Shown here one piece after another: positions 17,073-26,400 of a stretch of 64,000 nucleotides of DNA. The notes under the pieces are model-generated. The model made no database searches. It saw only the letters and a list, made by a program, of their open reading frames with translations, and was not told where the DNA came from. Each line of letters opens with the position of its first letter. The first letter of the stretch is position 1. A program made the translations under genes and the position numbers. Origin of the DNA: Nostoc sp. XA010 (lineage in GTDB: Bacteria > Cyanobacteriota > Cyanobacteriia > Cyanobacteriales > Nostocaceae); the NCBI RefSeq assembly GCF_020829625.1, contig NZ_JAIVFX010000015.1, positions 111,797-175,796 of the forward strand, given 5' to 3'.

Positions 17073-19511
17073 CTACTTTTTATCAGCAGTCAAGCGCTTG
17101 AGATACAACTGAAGAATCCCGTAAAGAATTAGAGACACAGTGAAAATGCCTACAGGTAGCAATAGCCAATTTTCTTGTAAAAAGCGTGATGCTTTACTGA
17201 GGATAGTGGTATTTTCCAAGCGACGAGTGTTTGGGGTGCTTTGGAAAAACTGTAGTTGATAAGCATCAGCATCATAGGAAACTGGGTCTTTTTGATCGCT
17301 ACTAATTAGCACCGTATCTTTCTTGAGTTGGAAGAACCACGGGTCTTGATTGAGGACTTGTCGCACTCGCTCTAAACCAGTTTCGGTTTGAGATGTTAAA
17401 GCTAGAACGACGCGATCGCTGTTCCAAGGAGAGATAATTTGCTTAATCATCCCTTGTGTATCTTGCGGCGTTTGAACTACAGCATTGGCAGAGGAGCGGG
17501 AATATGCCTGACTCAAGTTGAAGCCAGTGGAATTAAATACTTCGGGAAAAGGAAAGTCTTCTCGCGTTCCAATTCCTACCAAATGGTCATTTTTGCGGGC
17601 TTGTGTTGGCAAAGCATCTGGTGTATAAACATTTAGCTTGACAGCATCTGCTTGACTGAGCCTTCCCAAGCGTTCGCTAAAAGCCAACAAGGTCAACACA
17701 TCTGTCTTCGAGGGGATTTGTGGTAAGACGATCGCTGTCTGAGACAAATCCTGTGGTGCAGCAAAGGGGAAACCAAATTTCAGCAGGTTCAAGTCTGGTA
17801 GTTGTGTAGAGATTTCCCGCTTCAGGTCGAAGCTAGTATCAGAATGCACCGTACCTGTAAGTTGTTGATCTGGTGGCTGAAGACAGTTCTGTTTATCAAA
17901 CGGTTCTCTCGGATTCATCCGCATGAAAACTTGTAGTTTTGAGTTGGGTTTGATCAAGTTTTCCGGCAAATTGACTTTGAGGTTTTTGCGAGTTTCTCCC
18001 GACTCGGAATCAATACGTGCCCCACCAATGAAAACTCCATCTAGTAAAACTTCGATCGCAGAAGTTCGCGGATTAACCTGCGGTCCGTAGCTGTACACCA
18101 GATTCATGGAACTACCGCGCAGAAATCTATCATCTGGTAAAGCCCGAAAATCAATTTCAATTGGCGGCGCTCCGATCCCACGTACAGTCACATCACTAAA
18201 TGGCTCACCATTTACTTGGGTTTTGATGTCGCCCAGTTTAAAAGAATTTTGTTCTGGCAAATAACGAGGCCATTGGCGGAGTCCTGGTGTCGAAGGTTCC
18301 TTGAGGGTATCGACAAAAACCACCTGACCAGTACCCATTTTCCGCAAGTCTGGCTGTGATAAAAATTGGGTTGCCTTTTCTACAGCTTTTGCACTGTTGC
18401 CAGTGGCAATTAAAACCGGAACCCCGCTCTTTTCAGTTTTAGTTACAATCAACACCCCTGTTTCATCTGGTACGGGGTTATTATCACGATCAAGAATTTG
18501 ATTGCTGACAACTTTCAGGGGCAAATTCTTCCAAGTATTTAGGGTTGGTTGCTCGTTGGGAGTACCAATAATGACCAAGCGATCGTTTGCCTTCACGTTT
18601 GTGACATCAGACACCAAACTCGTCTGAATCGGGCGAAAATCTGCGATTCTCCCCAATGCCACTTGTAAGCGAGCTGCTGCTGTCAACCAGGATTGATCGA
18701 CTTGACTCGGTTGCAAATAAGCAATTTGGTTAGTTTCTAAGCCGAGTTCGTCAAAGAAAGGATAAGGATAGCGGCTGAAATTCAGAGGAATCGGCTGCCG
18801 TTCATAGTTCAAGATTAATTTGGAATCTGGCAGAATCTCTGTCCACAAGTCGGGGCTACTAGGGTCGCTACATTCGAGGGTGTTATTTTGCTGTGCTACC
18901 AATGTGAGTTCATTGTAGTCTTGCAGCAGCTTGGGTGGGATATTGAACAGTACTTGACCTACTTGGGACTCTTTACGATTGAGTGGTACGCTACCAACAC
19001 TGATGCCATTCAATAGCACAGTCAGGTTAGAGCGATTGGCATACAGCGATGGTGAGTGTTGAAAACGAATTAAAGCTTGTACCTTACCCCGATCTAGTTT
19101 CCAGCCACGAGGACGGGTAAAGGCAAGACGACCTTCTGAGTAAACCCCGCGCAAGCGCATTCGATTGCCCACAATCGGACTACGATTAAATTCTAGGGTG
19201 TAAGTTGCCAGATTCTTGGCACTAGGAGCTTTTAAATCTGCTTTACTAGTATTTTCTGATGTCGTTGCTTGAGCTAATAAAGTTACTTCTTGTTGCAGAT
19301 CACCTTTGGTTTGAGCTTGAGCGCTCAATAATGAACTAGGAAACAAAAAAAAGCAAGAAGTAACAATAATTGCTTTTTTACTAATTTGGGAAAGATGAAA
19401 CAATTGCTTCATGGTAGAGCGTGATTTTAGTGTGAATTTACTCAAATTTTTTGCGGGGAGCGAAAGGTAATTGGGAAGCTTCTGCCCTAACTCAGGGTCA
19501 GGGAATGTCAT
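17073..19511 (-). CDS. bcsB: Cellulose synthase regulatory subunit, BcsB-like
   Basis: An 812-aa periplasmic protein with an N-terminal signal sequence and a single C-terminal membrane helix (WLLLPVGIFTVSLILYGILQLYL). This is the layout of BcsB, which partners BcsA and guides the glucan through the periplasm. Two repeats of a carbohydrate-binding-like and Rossmann-like module can be made out (around SVLLNGISVGS and IEVLLDGVFIGGARIDS). The ATG at 19511 overlaps the stop of the GH8 gene as ATGA, which favours that start. An internal ATG at 19412 would give a more typical signal peptide ending AQAQ. Confidence 0.88.
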   Translation of the reverse strand: MTFPDPELGQKLPNYLSLPAKNLSKFTLKSRSTMKQLFHLSQISKKAIIVTSCFFLFPSSLLSAQAQTKGDLQQEVTLLAQATTSENTSKADLKAPSAKNLATYTLEFNRSPIVGNRMRLRGVYSEGRLAFTRPRGWKLDRGKVQALIRFQHSPSLYANRSNLTVLLNGISVGSVPLNRKESQVGQVLFNIPPKLLQDYNELTLVAQQNNTLECSDPSSPDLWTEILPDSKLILNYERQPIPLNFSRYPYPFFDELGLETNQIAYLQPSQVDQSWLTAAARLQVALGRIADFRPIQTSLVSDVTNVKANDRLVIIGTPNEQPTLNTWKNLPLKVVSNQILDRDNNPVPDETGVLIVTKTEKSGVPVLIATGNSAKAVEKATQFLSQPDLRKMGTGQVVFVDTLKEPSTPGLRQWPRYLPEQNSFKLGDIKTQVNGEPFSDVTVRGIGAPPIEIDFRALPDDRFLRGSSMNLVYSYGPQVNPRTSAIEVLLDGVFIGGARIDSESGETRKNLKVNLPENLIKPNSKLQVFMRMNPREPFDKQNCLQPPDQQLTGTVHSDTSFDLKREISTQLPDLNLLKFGFPFAAPQDLSQTAIVLPQIPSKTDVLTLLAFSERLGRLSQADAVKLNVYTPDALPTQARKNDHLVGIGTREDFPFPEVFNSTGFNLSQAYSRSSANAVVQTPQDTQGMIKQIISPWNSDRVVLALTSQTETGLERVRQVLNQDPWFFQLKKDTVLISSDQKDPVSYDADAYQLQFFQSTPNTRRLENTTILSKASRFLQENWLLLPVGIFTVSLILYGILQLYLKRLTADKK

Positions 19512-20767
19512 TTAAGCAATCGCTGAGGAATTGCCTTTGGAGGTAGCAATCCTAACCAAGCCAAATTTTGGGTGTAATAAGCAGATTGGTCTCCCCAAAT
19601 TCCCTGCTTGTATTGAGGCAGTATTTTTTTCACAAGCAGTTCTTGAGCGATCACTGGTTTCACCAACTGCATAGCGGCATACAACATAGCGTATTGGGAT
19701 GTAGCTTCGTAATCCACTAATGGTTTCCCTTGGAGATCAATGCCTGCTGGTAAACTTGATTGTTTAGCCCACAGTTTTTGCAGGTGCTGAGTGGATGTCA
19801 CTAGATAGCGCTGCGCTTGGGGTGACTTAAACCAGGCAGCATCCAACGACAAACGCCACCAAACTCGATAGGAATCAAAACTATACAAACTCTTCAGAGG
19901 ACTAGATGCTGGTAGGGTTTGGTATTGTCCTGTTTTGGTATTTAGAGCTACCCAATCACTGGGTAAACCTACCTTAGAAAGCTTTGCAGAATCTTCTAGC
20001 ACTTGATAGCTGCTGTCTACCAAACTCAACCAATCATGTTGGGGGTCAACTTGTGCAAAGATGCGAAAAGCATAGGGTGCAAAATAAGAGGGATTCAGGT
20101 AAAGGGTAGATGCATCCGGGACAAATGCAGCTACAGGCCCTGGTAACAGGTAGCGCTTACCTTGGGTTTTTGAGATAGTGGACAAATTCCACAAATCTTG
20201 CAGTTTGAGTTTTGCTAGTTTCAGGTATTCGGGTTGATGCCAACGCCGTGATGCTAAAATCAGGGCAGTAATCGCATCTATATCTCCATCGCTAGCAAAG
20301 TTGCTGTCGATGACACCCCAGTTACCATCTTGCTTTCGTCCCCACTTCCAAGCCCACAAACTATCTGTGCGTTTACCACCTACTTGGCGCTGGAGGTTAT
20401 TTTCCGACCAGTTTAAAGTCAGAGCAAAAGTTGTCGGATCGTTAATTAGTACTGCTCTTAACAAAGCATAAGCTTGACCTTCACTAGTTGAGCGATCGCT
20501 TGCTTCGTAATCAATCACCCGCCCATCTGACTGAATAAATCTTTGGCGGTAGCTATCCCAACTTTGGGCTAGTAATTCCCGGTTGGGGGTGGATTTAGGA
20601 AGATCGGTTAATAATCCAGTGATATTTTGACTACTACCTTTAGTGGGGACGTTTGCCACCGGAGTTTGCTCATCCGGCGTTTTGGGGTTTGCTGCCGAGT
20701 AACTAGAGACACAGGCAGATAAACTAATCAGGCAGGCAATAGCTGCCACTTTTGGGAAGTGCCACAT
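19508..20767 (-). CDS. bcsZ: GH8 endo-beta-1,4-glucanase, BcsZ-like lipoprotein
   Basis: A 419-aa glycoside hydrolase family 8 enzyme, a standard accessory of cellulose synthesis that trims glucan in the periplasm. The N-terminus carries a lipobox (LSAC, Cys19), so it is probably membrane-anchored rather than soluble, which is unlike the usual BcsZ. Catalytic-region motifs are STSEGQAYALL (general acid Glu) and DGDIDAITALILASRRW. Its stop overlaps the start of the BcsB-like gene by four bases. It lies 39 bases after the TPR gene. Confidence 0.9.
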   Translation of the reverse strand: MWHFPKVAAIACLISLSACVSSYSAANPKTPDEQTPVANVPTKGSSQNITGLLTDLPKSTPNRELLAQSWDSYRQRFIQSDGRVIDYEASDRSTSEGQAYALLRAVLINDPTTFALTLNWSENNLQRQVGGKRTDSLWAWKWGRKQDGNWGVIDSNFASDGDIDAITALILASRRWHQPEYLKLAKLKLQDLWNLSTISKTQGKRYLLPGPVAAFVPDASTLYLNPSYFAPYAFRIFAQVDPQHDWLSLVDSSYQVLEDSAKLSKVGLPSDWVALNTKTGQYQTLPASSPLKSLYSFDSYRVWWRLSLDAAWFKSPQAQRYLVTSTQHLQKLWAKQSSLPAGIDLQGKPLVDYEATSQYAMLYAAMQLVKPVIAQELLVKKILPQYKQGIWGDQSAYYTQNLAWLGLLPPKAIPQRLLK

Positions 20768-20806
20768 CCTAAGAACAGTTTGATTTGTAAAAGATTTAAG
20801 CGATCG

Positions 20807-23164
20807 CTAATTTCTGTTTCGACGTTGATAATCTTCCCAAGGGGGTTGAAATCCTCGCCGTAGCAGAAAGTCTGTTTGGATTTGCTGTATTTGCCGAGAT
20901 GCATCGCTATCGTTTCCTCCTTCTGCGGCTGCTTCTAATTGCAGTTGTTCTAGCTGTGCCAGTGCTGTCAAAGGCTGATCTAAAATTGCATTCAATCCAG
21001 CAAGGGCACGGCGTGTGCCTTTGTCTTCCGGTTTTTGTGCCAACACTTGAGCATAAATCTCCTGTGCCGATTCAAAGCGGCGCTGTTCAAAGCGAATTCC
21101 GCCCAAAGCTGCTAAAGCATCAATGTTATCTGGTTGCTGCGCCAAAATAGTCTGATAGGTACTGCTAGCCAAATTCAAATCACCTACAGATCGAGCCAAC
21201 TCTGCCTGCAACTGGTATGAGTCAGAAGTGTTGGGAATACGAGCAATCAACTGCTTCATCCGCGCTTGTGCTTGGGCAGGATTGCGTTTTGCTATCACCT
21301 GTAATAGGCGTAGTTGTAGTGGTATGGAACTAGGGTCAGTTTCTACCAGATAGCTATATAAAGCTTCTTTTTGCGGATCAGTAGGCAACGCTCCTATCAA
21401 ACTGTATAGTTCTGGAGGAGTATTGGTTGCAGGTTGTGTAGCTAACCAATTGTTGAGAACTGCCTCTGCTTCTGGTTGGGAGATTCGCTTGGCTTGATAG
21501 GCGATACTAGCCCGCCCTAGTTGAATCGGCAAATTTTGAGGATTGCGAACTATCAATTGGTCATAAACTGTCACAGCCTCATCAAAACGCTTTTGTTGCA
21601 GTCGCACTCCAGCCAGTCCGCCCAAAGCAGCATCAATAATATCGCTATTATTTGGCTTGCTAGCAATCACAGCTTGGTAACGTTGACCGCTAGCTTCGAG
21701 ATTACCCTCACGACGCTCAATTTCTGCTGCTAGTAATTGGGGCGCGAGGTCTTTAGCACCTGCGGGGGTAGCTGTGTAAGCTGCCAAAGCTTGCCTTGCA
21801 CCATTCAACTCTTGGCGCTGCACATACATCTGCGCCACCCGGAAATTCAAAAATGGTACGTTAACCCCCATTTGTAAAAGATTTTGGTACACAGGTAAAA
21901 ATTCTGGGTCGGGAACATCAATGTTCACTAAAGCATTAGCTAGCTGTTGCAACTGGACACGATCGCTCGGCGCTGATTGTATTGCAGTAGTCAAACGCTG
22001 TTTCAAGTCATTTTTACCGAGTAAACCTAGCTGATTTTCTAAAGCTAATTGCTGCACCACCAAACTTTGATCGTTGGGAAATTCTAACGCCACCCGTTGA
22101 TACAGTTGTAGTGCTGTTTGTCGTCCTTCGGGGAACCCAGCAAAGACATCGGCGACTTCGCGCAGTAGTTTGGGGGAAGGGTTGGGATCGGTTTGCAGTG
22201 CTTGACGGTAGAGCTTGAAAACTTGCTGGGTGAGAGTGGGGTTGTTGGTGTACTTGCGAATTTCATTGAGCGATCGCGCTAACGGCAAAATCGCATCTGG
22301 CCTTCCCTGTAATACATCCAAAACCGCCAATGCTTGAGCTTGTTGTTGATTGGCAAGGTATGCTACGGCTAGTTCTTTACGGGTTTCAAACCCTATCTCG
22401 TTAAGTTTATTGGAGCGCTGCAACTGCGCTTCTAACACCTGTACCGCCCCTCCAGGATTACCTGTTTCTCGTAAGCTGCGACCGTAGGCTAGTGCTGCAT
22501 ACTCTGTAATGGCTTTACCGGTAGTGCGGTAGCGGTTAAACAACTCCAGTGCTTTAGGAAAATCCCCACTGTAACTATAAGTTTGAGCTGCATCAACGAC
22601 TGCCTTTGGCGTGGGGTTGTTGTTCAGCACAATTTGGTAGTCTGCCAAGGACTCGCTTAAGCGTCCTTGATAAGAGTAGAGTAGAGCACGGTAATGACGA
22701 CCTTCTGAGTCGTTAGGATTTAACTCTAATAAAGTTGTCAGAGCCTCAATTCCTTTTAAGTTCCATTGAGGACGATAAGTAGCTAATATACCAACTGTCT
22801 TTAAAGCTAGTTGGTTGTTGGAATTTACCGCCAATACTTGTTGATAAGCAGTCCAAGCTTCGGGAATACGTCCGGCTTTGCGATAAGCGATCGCTAATCC
22901 TAACCTAACTTGCGAAGATTGCGGTTGACTTTTAAGGGCTTGCTGGAAGGCTGCGATCGCATCATTAATCAAGCCTTTTTTTAACAATCCAAAACCCTTT
23001 TGTGCCGATGCTGATAAGGTCTGTGCTTGAGCAGGGGCAATGCTGCCCAAAGGTGGCACAGTTAGTAAGTAAGTAAAAAGGAAAAATGAACAAGTAAAAA
23101 GAGAACGATATTTAATTTTTTTAGCTTTTCCCTTTTGCCTTTTATTTATATTATTTTGGCTCAT
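20807..23164 (-). CDS. Periplasmic TPR-repeat protein, BcsC N-terminal-like
   Basis: A 785-aa exported protein with a signal sequence (hydrophobic about residues 22-40, cleavage near AQAQ) followed almost entirely by TPR units (for example AKGFGLLKKGLINDAIAAFQQAL and repeated ALxxLGGIRFEQRRFESAQEIY-type motifs). In BcsC such a solenoid scaffolds the periplasmic channel and is fused to an outer-membrane barrel. Here no barrel follows within the gene. The gene directly upstream, overlapping by ATGA, encodes a barrel instead. I infer a split BcsC arrangement. Confidence 0.85.
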   Translation of the reverse strand: MSQNNINKRQKGKAKKIKYRSLFTCSFFLFTYLLTVPPLGSIAPAQAQTLSASAQKGFGLLKKGLINDAIAAFQQALKSQPQSSQVRLGLAIAYRKAGRIPEAWTAYQQVLAVNSNNQLALKTVGILATYRPQWNLKGIEALTTLLELNPNDSEGRHYRALLYSYQGRLSESLADYQIVLNNNPTPKAVVDAAQTYSYSGDFPKALELFNRYRTTGKAITEYAALAYGRSLRETGNPGGAVQVLEAQLQRSNKLNEIGFETRKELAVAYLANQQQAQALAVLDVLQGRPDAILPLARSLNEIRKYTNNPTLTQQVFKLYRQALQTDPNPSPKLLREVADVFAGFPEGRQTALQLYQRVALEFPNDQSLVVQQLALENQLGLLGKNDLKQRLTTAIQSAPSDRVQLQQLANALVNIDVPDPEFLPVYQNLLQMGVNVPFLNFRVAQMYVQRQELNGARQALAAYTATPAGAKDLAPQLLAAEIERREGNLEASGQRYQAVIASKPNNSDIIDAALGGLAGVRLQQKRFDEAVTVYDQLIVRNPQNLPIQLGRASIAYQAKRISQPEAEAVLNNWLATQPATNTPPELYSLIGALPTDPQKEALYSYLVETDPSSIPLQLRLLQVIAKRNPAQAQARMKQLIARIPNTSDSYQLQAELARSVGDLNLASSTYQTILAQQPDNIDALAALGGIRFEQRRFESAQEIYAQVLAQKPEDKGTRRALAGLNAILDQPLTALAQLEQLQLEAAAEGGNDSDASRQIQQIQTDFLLRRGFQPPWEDYQRRNRN

Positions 23165-25044
23165 TGAGTAATTCTCCCTCTGGGAGTGATACCAAATTCT
23201 GATTTCACCCTAATACCGAAGACTGTTTCTGAGAAATTATCACGCCCTTGAACCGAAAAGCCTATCCGCAGATTGTCAAGAAATTTAAAATCGTAGAACA
23301 TTTCTAATACATCGGGGCTATTTCCACGACGTAGCTGTTCGTTAGAGAGAGCGCGTCCATAAGCTATTCCTACCCGGTCATCTGGGGTAAACAGATCCAC
23401 AAAACTAGCTCCCAAGACGTAAGTATTTGCACCCTCTCCTAAAGTACGGTTTTCGTAGTGACCATAGCGCCCAAATAAACCTAATTTCAGATTGGGAATA
23501 AAGACTTCGGCGTTGAGACCGTATGCTTCTTCGCGATCGTTTTTATCAGTGCCAAACTGATTGTTACCTCGGGCAATGCTATAGCTTTCGAGGAAGCTAT
23601 CATTAACACCAGCATCGCGATCGCTGGCATAAGTACCACGAATAATTGCATTGCCGTAACGGATGCCGATTTCGCCAGCAAATCCATCTAAAGAAAAGTC
23701 ACCGATTTTGTCGGCTGATGAAAAGACTGCTGCTTTCGCTTCAATATTGTCGGTGACACTCCAATCAGCTAACAAACCAGTGCGGGAACTAATTCCTGTT
23801 GCCGCCAGTGCTGGGTTGGTTTGAAACACCGGATTAAAGAATTGGCTGGCTCCATCTTTAGCAAAGCTGTTGCGATCAAAATAAGACGTTAAATCTATTT
23901 GACCGATCACAAACCGCAGATTAGGTACTCCTGCTAGTGAAGTCGCCAAATAAAGCTCGTTAATGTTCAAACCATCGTTTCGGGAGTCATCGAAGTTGCG
24001 GTTGCTGCCTTGGCTTGTTAAGTCCAGGGTTGCCCCAATCAAAGCTTGAGGAGACAGTGGATAGACTCCACTGACTCTCGCTCGCGCTGAGGTGTCGCCA
24101 CCTTGGTTAATATAAACTCCTTGGAATTGTAAAGAGGGTTCCCTTAAACTCCTTAAACTACTGCTAGGGAGCTGACGGCTTTGTTGAGTAGTCATCGATG
24201 GGGCAACTGGTACTGCTGCGCTTGGAGTGGGAGTCGTATTAAGAAATGATGGTGTTGTCTGTGGATTTGGTAATTGTTGATTAAAAGTTGGTGCTGCTCC
24301 TGGTGCAGTTGATTCCGGGGTTGCAGGCAAGTTCGGAAGTGGTGGCAGAGGGGCTGTTTGAGAACTGAGTAGTTGATTAAAAGTTGGTGCTACTCCTGGT
24401 GCAGTGAATTCTTGCGTTGCAGCCGAGTTGGGAACTGGTGATAGGGGGGCTGTTTGAGAACTGAATAGTTGATTAAAAGTTGGTGCTGGTGGTGCAGTTG
24501 ATTCTGGCGTTGCAGACAAGTTAGCGAGTGGTGGCAGTGGGGCTGAACTACTTCTTGGTGGCTCCGAGCCGTTCATCTGTCCCTGCAATCCTAAATTAAG
24601 GTTAGAAGTGTCCCCACCTGCTGCCACTCGTGGTGCAACAGTACGTGTTGCTGCCGGGGCTTTTCCAGTTACCTGCTGCTGAATAAAGACATTCTCCATC
24701 TGTTGGAGATCGTTGACTGGTTTAGGTTCCACAACTTTCAACACTGGATTAGCGATCGGTGCAACTGCTACACCAGTCGTTACGCGTGGAGAAGGCAATG
24801 TTTGCAACCCTGACTGAGATTGTTGACTTTTATCAACGGGTAATTTAGGCACTGGTAGCGGTTCTGCTAAACCCAATTGGTAGTCGATAGTCTTTAGCTG
24901 AGATGGGTTGACTTGAGCTGAAGATTTTTCGCTCACTGCCAGTACCCAGCAAATCGAGACGGCGATAGTACAAAGCAGTGGATAAACCTTGTGGTACTGG
25001 CTTGGAAAAGTAAATTTATAACAATCGAGTACTGTTTGCCTCAT
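23161..25044 (-). CDS. Outer-membrane beta-barrel protein with proline-rich N-terminal region
   Basis: A 627-aa exported protein. A signal-type N-terminus is followed by a low-complexity Pro/Ala/Thr region (about 40-290) containing three copies of a roughly 34-residue unit (FNQL--SQTAPL-P-PN). From about residue 305 the sequence alternates polar and hydrophobic residues with aromatic girdles and Asp/Asn-rich turns, as in porin-type barrels. The start of this domain (FQGVYINQGGDTSARARVSGVYPLSPQALIGATLDL) resembles cyanobacterial OprB/alginate-export-like barrels. It is the first gene of the cellulose operon and overlaps the TPR gene by ATGA. It probably forms the outer-membrane exit. Confidence 0.8.
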   Translation of the reverse strand: MRQTVLDCYKFTFPSQYHKVYPLLCTIAVSICWVLAVSEKSSAQVNPSQLKTIDYQLGLAEPLPVPKLPVDKSQQSQSGLQTLPSPRVTTGVAVAPIANPVLKVVEPKPVNDLQQMENVFIQQQVTGKAPAATRTVAPRVAAGGDTSNLNLGLQGQMNGSEPPRSSSAPLPPLANLSATPESTAPPAPTFNQLFSSQTAPLSPVPNSAATQEFTAPGVAPTFNQLLSSQTAPLPPLPNLPATPESTAPGAAPTFNQQLPNPQTTPSFLNTTPTPSAAVPVAPSMTTQQSRQLPSSSLRSLREPSLQFQGVYINQGGDTSARARVSGVYPLSPQALIGATLDLTSQGSNRNFDDSRNDGLNINELYLATSLAGVPNLRFVIGQIDLTSYFDRNSFAKDGASQFFNPVFQTNPALAATGISSRTGLLADWSVTDNIEAKAAVFSSADKIGDFSLDGFAGEIGIRYGNAIIRGTYASDRDAGVNDSFLESYSIARGNNQFGTDKNDREEAYGLNAEVFIPNLKLGLFGRYGHYENRTLGEGANTYVLGASFVDLFTPDDRVGIAYGRALSNEQLRRGNSPDVLEMFYDFKFLDNLRIGFSVQGRDNFSETVFGIRVKSEFGITPRGRITQ

Positions 25045-25256
25045 CAGCCTAGTTGGGTAACAACTACATATTTGGGTTATTCAATGTCGCTACTTTAGCA
25101 AACGAAATGAGTATTAACCACTACATTAAATAAAATTTGCAATTTTCAACTAATTGATTAAGAGTCGATAAAACTTGTTATTTTTAAAAATAAATTGGGC
25201 ATAATAGGTAAAAACCTGAGCTATTTGGAAATAAACCAAATAATCTACCTTTTATC

Positions 25257-26051
25257 ATGGAAAATATTCATTTAAAGACTATTTTGACCAAATTAGAAGC
25301 TTTATTTCCTACCAATCTCCAGACAGGTATTTGCCTAATGCTTTTAGCTGCTAGTTATGGCTGTGTTCAAAAAGCACAAGAAAAGGTGGAGATGAAAATC
25401 GGAGATGTACAATCTATATCAAGTAAAGGTATATACAATATCGTCGGTAGTACCAATCTGCCTGAATCTAGCAAGATTACAGTGTCCGCTGTACGTTATT
25501 TGCGTCCAGTATCAGGGCAAACAGAAGCTTTACTGAATTCAGACACAAATACTAACCGTTCGATTCTGGCTCGTCAAATTGTGGAAGTGAAACAGGGAAA
25601 ATGGGAGGCTGCGCTGAATCTGTGGCAAGTTTCACCCGATGGTAGTTTCCAAGAAGTCTGGCAAGAAAATCCAGCACAGATACGACTATTTCCAGAAGGT
25701 GGCGTTACATTTGTAGCTATTTTCGATCCTGCTACTCAGTCGGAACAGGTAGATAATCAAAACTCTCAAAAGTTGAACTTAGAAAATCAACAGCTTGAAA
25801 AGCTTGAAAGTAAGTTGATTCGCTTTACTAACGAAGGTGAAAAATATTTACAAGTTAGCCAAACTTTAACAGTACCCATACCTACGGGGAAAACAATACC
25901 ACCTCGTCGGCAACCGGAAGACTTGAATGGTGGTTGGGGAAACCGATATCAAATCCCGCCGCAATCGATAGCTTCTAAAAATACCTTACCTCCACCGATT
26001 AAAAATAGGCAAACGAATGCCTATCTGACTCCTTCAGAGTTTCTCCGGTGA
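25257..26051 (+). CDS. Exported protein of unknown function, divergent from the cellulose operon
   Basis: A 264-aa protein with an N-terminal hydrophobic segment ending AASYGC at Cys36, a weak lipobox. The mature part is beta-rich (for example IYNIVGSTNLPESSKITVSAVRYLRP, then WEAALNLWQVSPDGSFQEVWQ) and ends in a low-complexity Pro/Gln tail. I do not recognise a family. Its start is 212 bases from the divergent barrel gene, so the two share a promoter region and perhaps regulation. Confidence 0.75.
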   Translation: MENIHLKTILTKLEALFPTNLQTGICLMLLAASYGCVQKAQEKVEMKIGDVQSISSKGIYNIVGSTNLPESSKITVSAVRYLRPVSGQTEALLNSDTNTNRSILARQIVEVKQGKWEAALNLWQVSPDGSFQEVWQENPAQIRLFPEGGVTFVAIFDPATQSEQVDNQNSQKLNLENQQLEKLESKLIRFTNEGEKYLQVSQTLTVPIPTGKTIPPRRQPEDLNGGWGNRYQIPPQSIASKNTLPPPIKNRQTNAYLTPSEFLR

Positions 26052-26400
26052 GAATTATAGCGGTTCTCGGTTGATTAGGTACTAAACCCCACCTCAACCC
26101 CTTTCTTGCTTGCGAGGAGGGGCTATGATGTACCTCATTTGATTAGGAAAAGCTATAAACCTCTCCTAATAAACCGTATTTGCTTAGGAGAGGGATAAGG
26201 GCATCAAACCCATATAAATACTTCTGTCTCTATTTACCCCTACCCTACTTCCTACTTGATTGAGGACGGGGTATTCTAATCTTCCATCGCTCTCTTTTTG
26301 GTAGATAAAAATTGGAATACCAGCCTCAATATGAGCGCTGGCATCCAGATATTAATTACCCAATAACCACTAATTCATTGGGCATTGATTTGAGTAAACT
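26052..26400. other. Intergenic region with purine/pyrimidine repeats
   Basis: A 349-base gap between two convergent genes. It holds CCTCTCCTAATAA and TTAGGAGAGGG arms (about 26160-26205) that can pair, and a hairpin at 26319-26345. No gene was seen. Confidence 0.5.
26303..26345 (-). terminator. Probable terminator for the minus-strand gene ending at 26401
   Basis: CCAGC-CTCA and TGAG-C-GCTGG pair with one bulge (26320-26341). Read on the minus strand the hairpin is followed by a T-rich stretch (ATTCCAATTTTTA), as expected for an intrinsic terminator about 60 bases after the stop codon. Confidence 0.5.
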
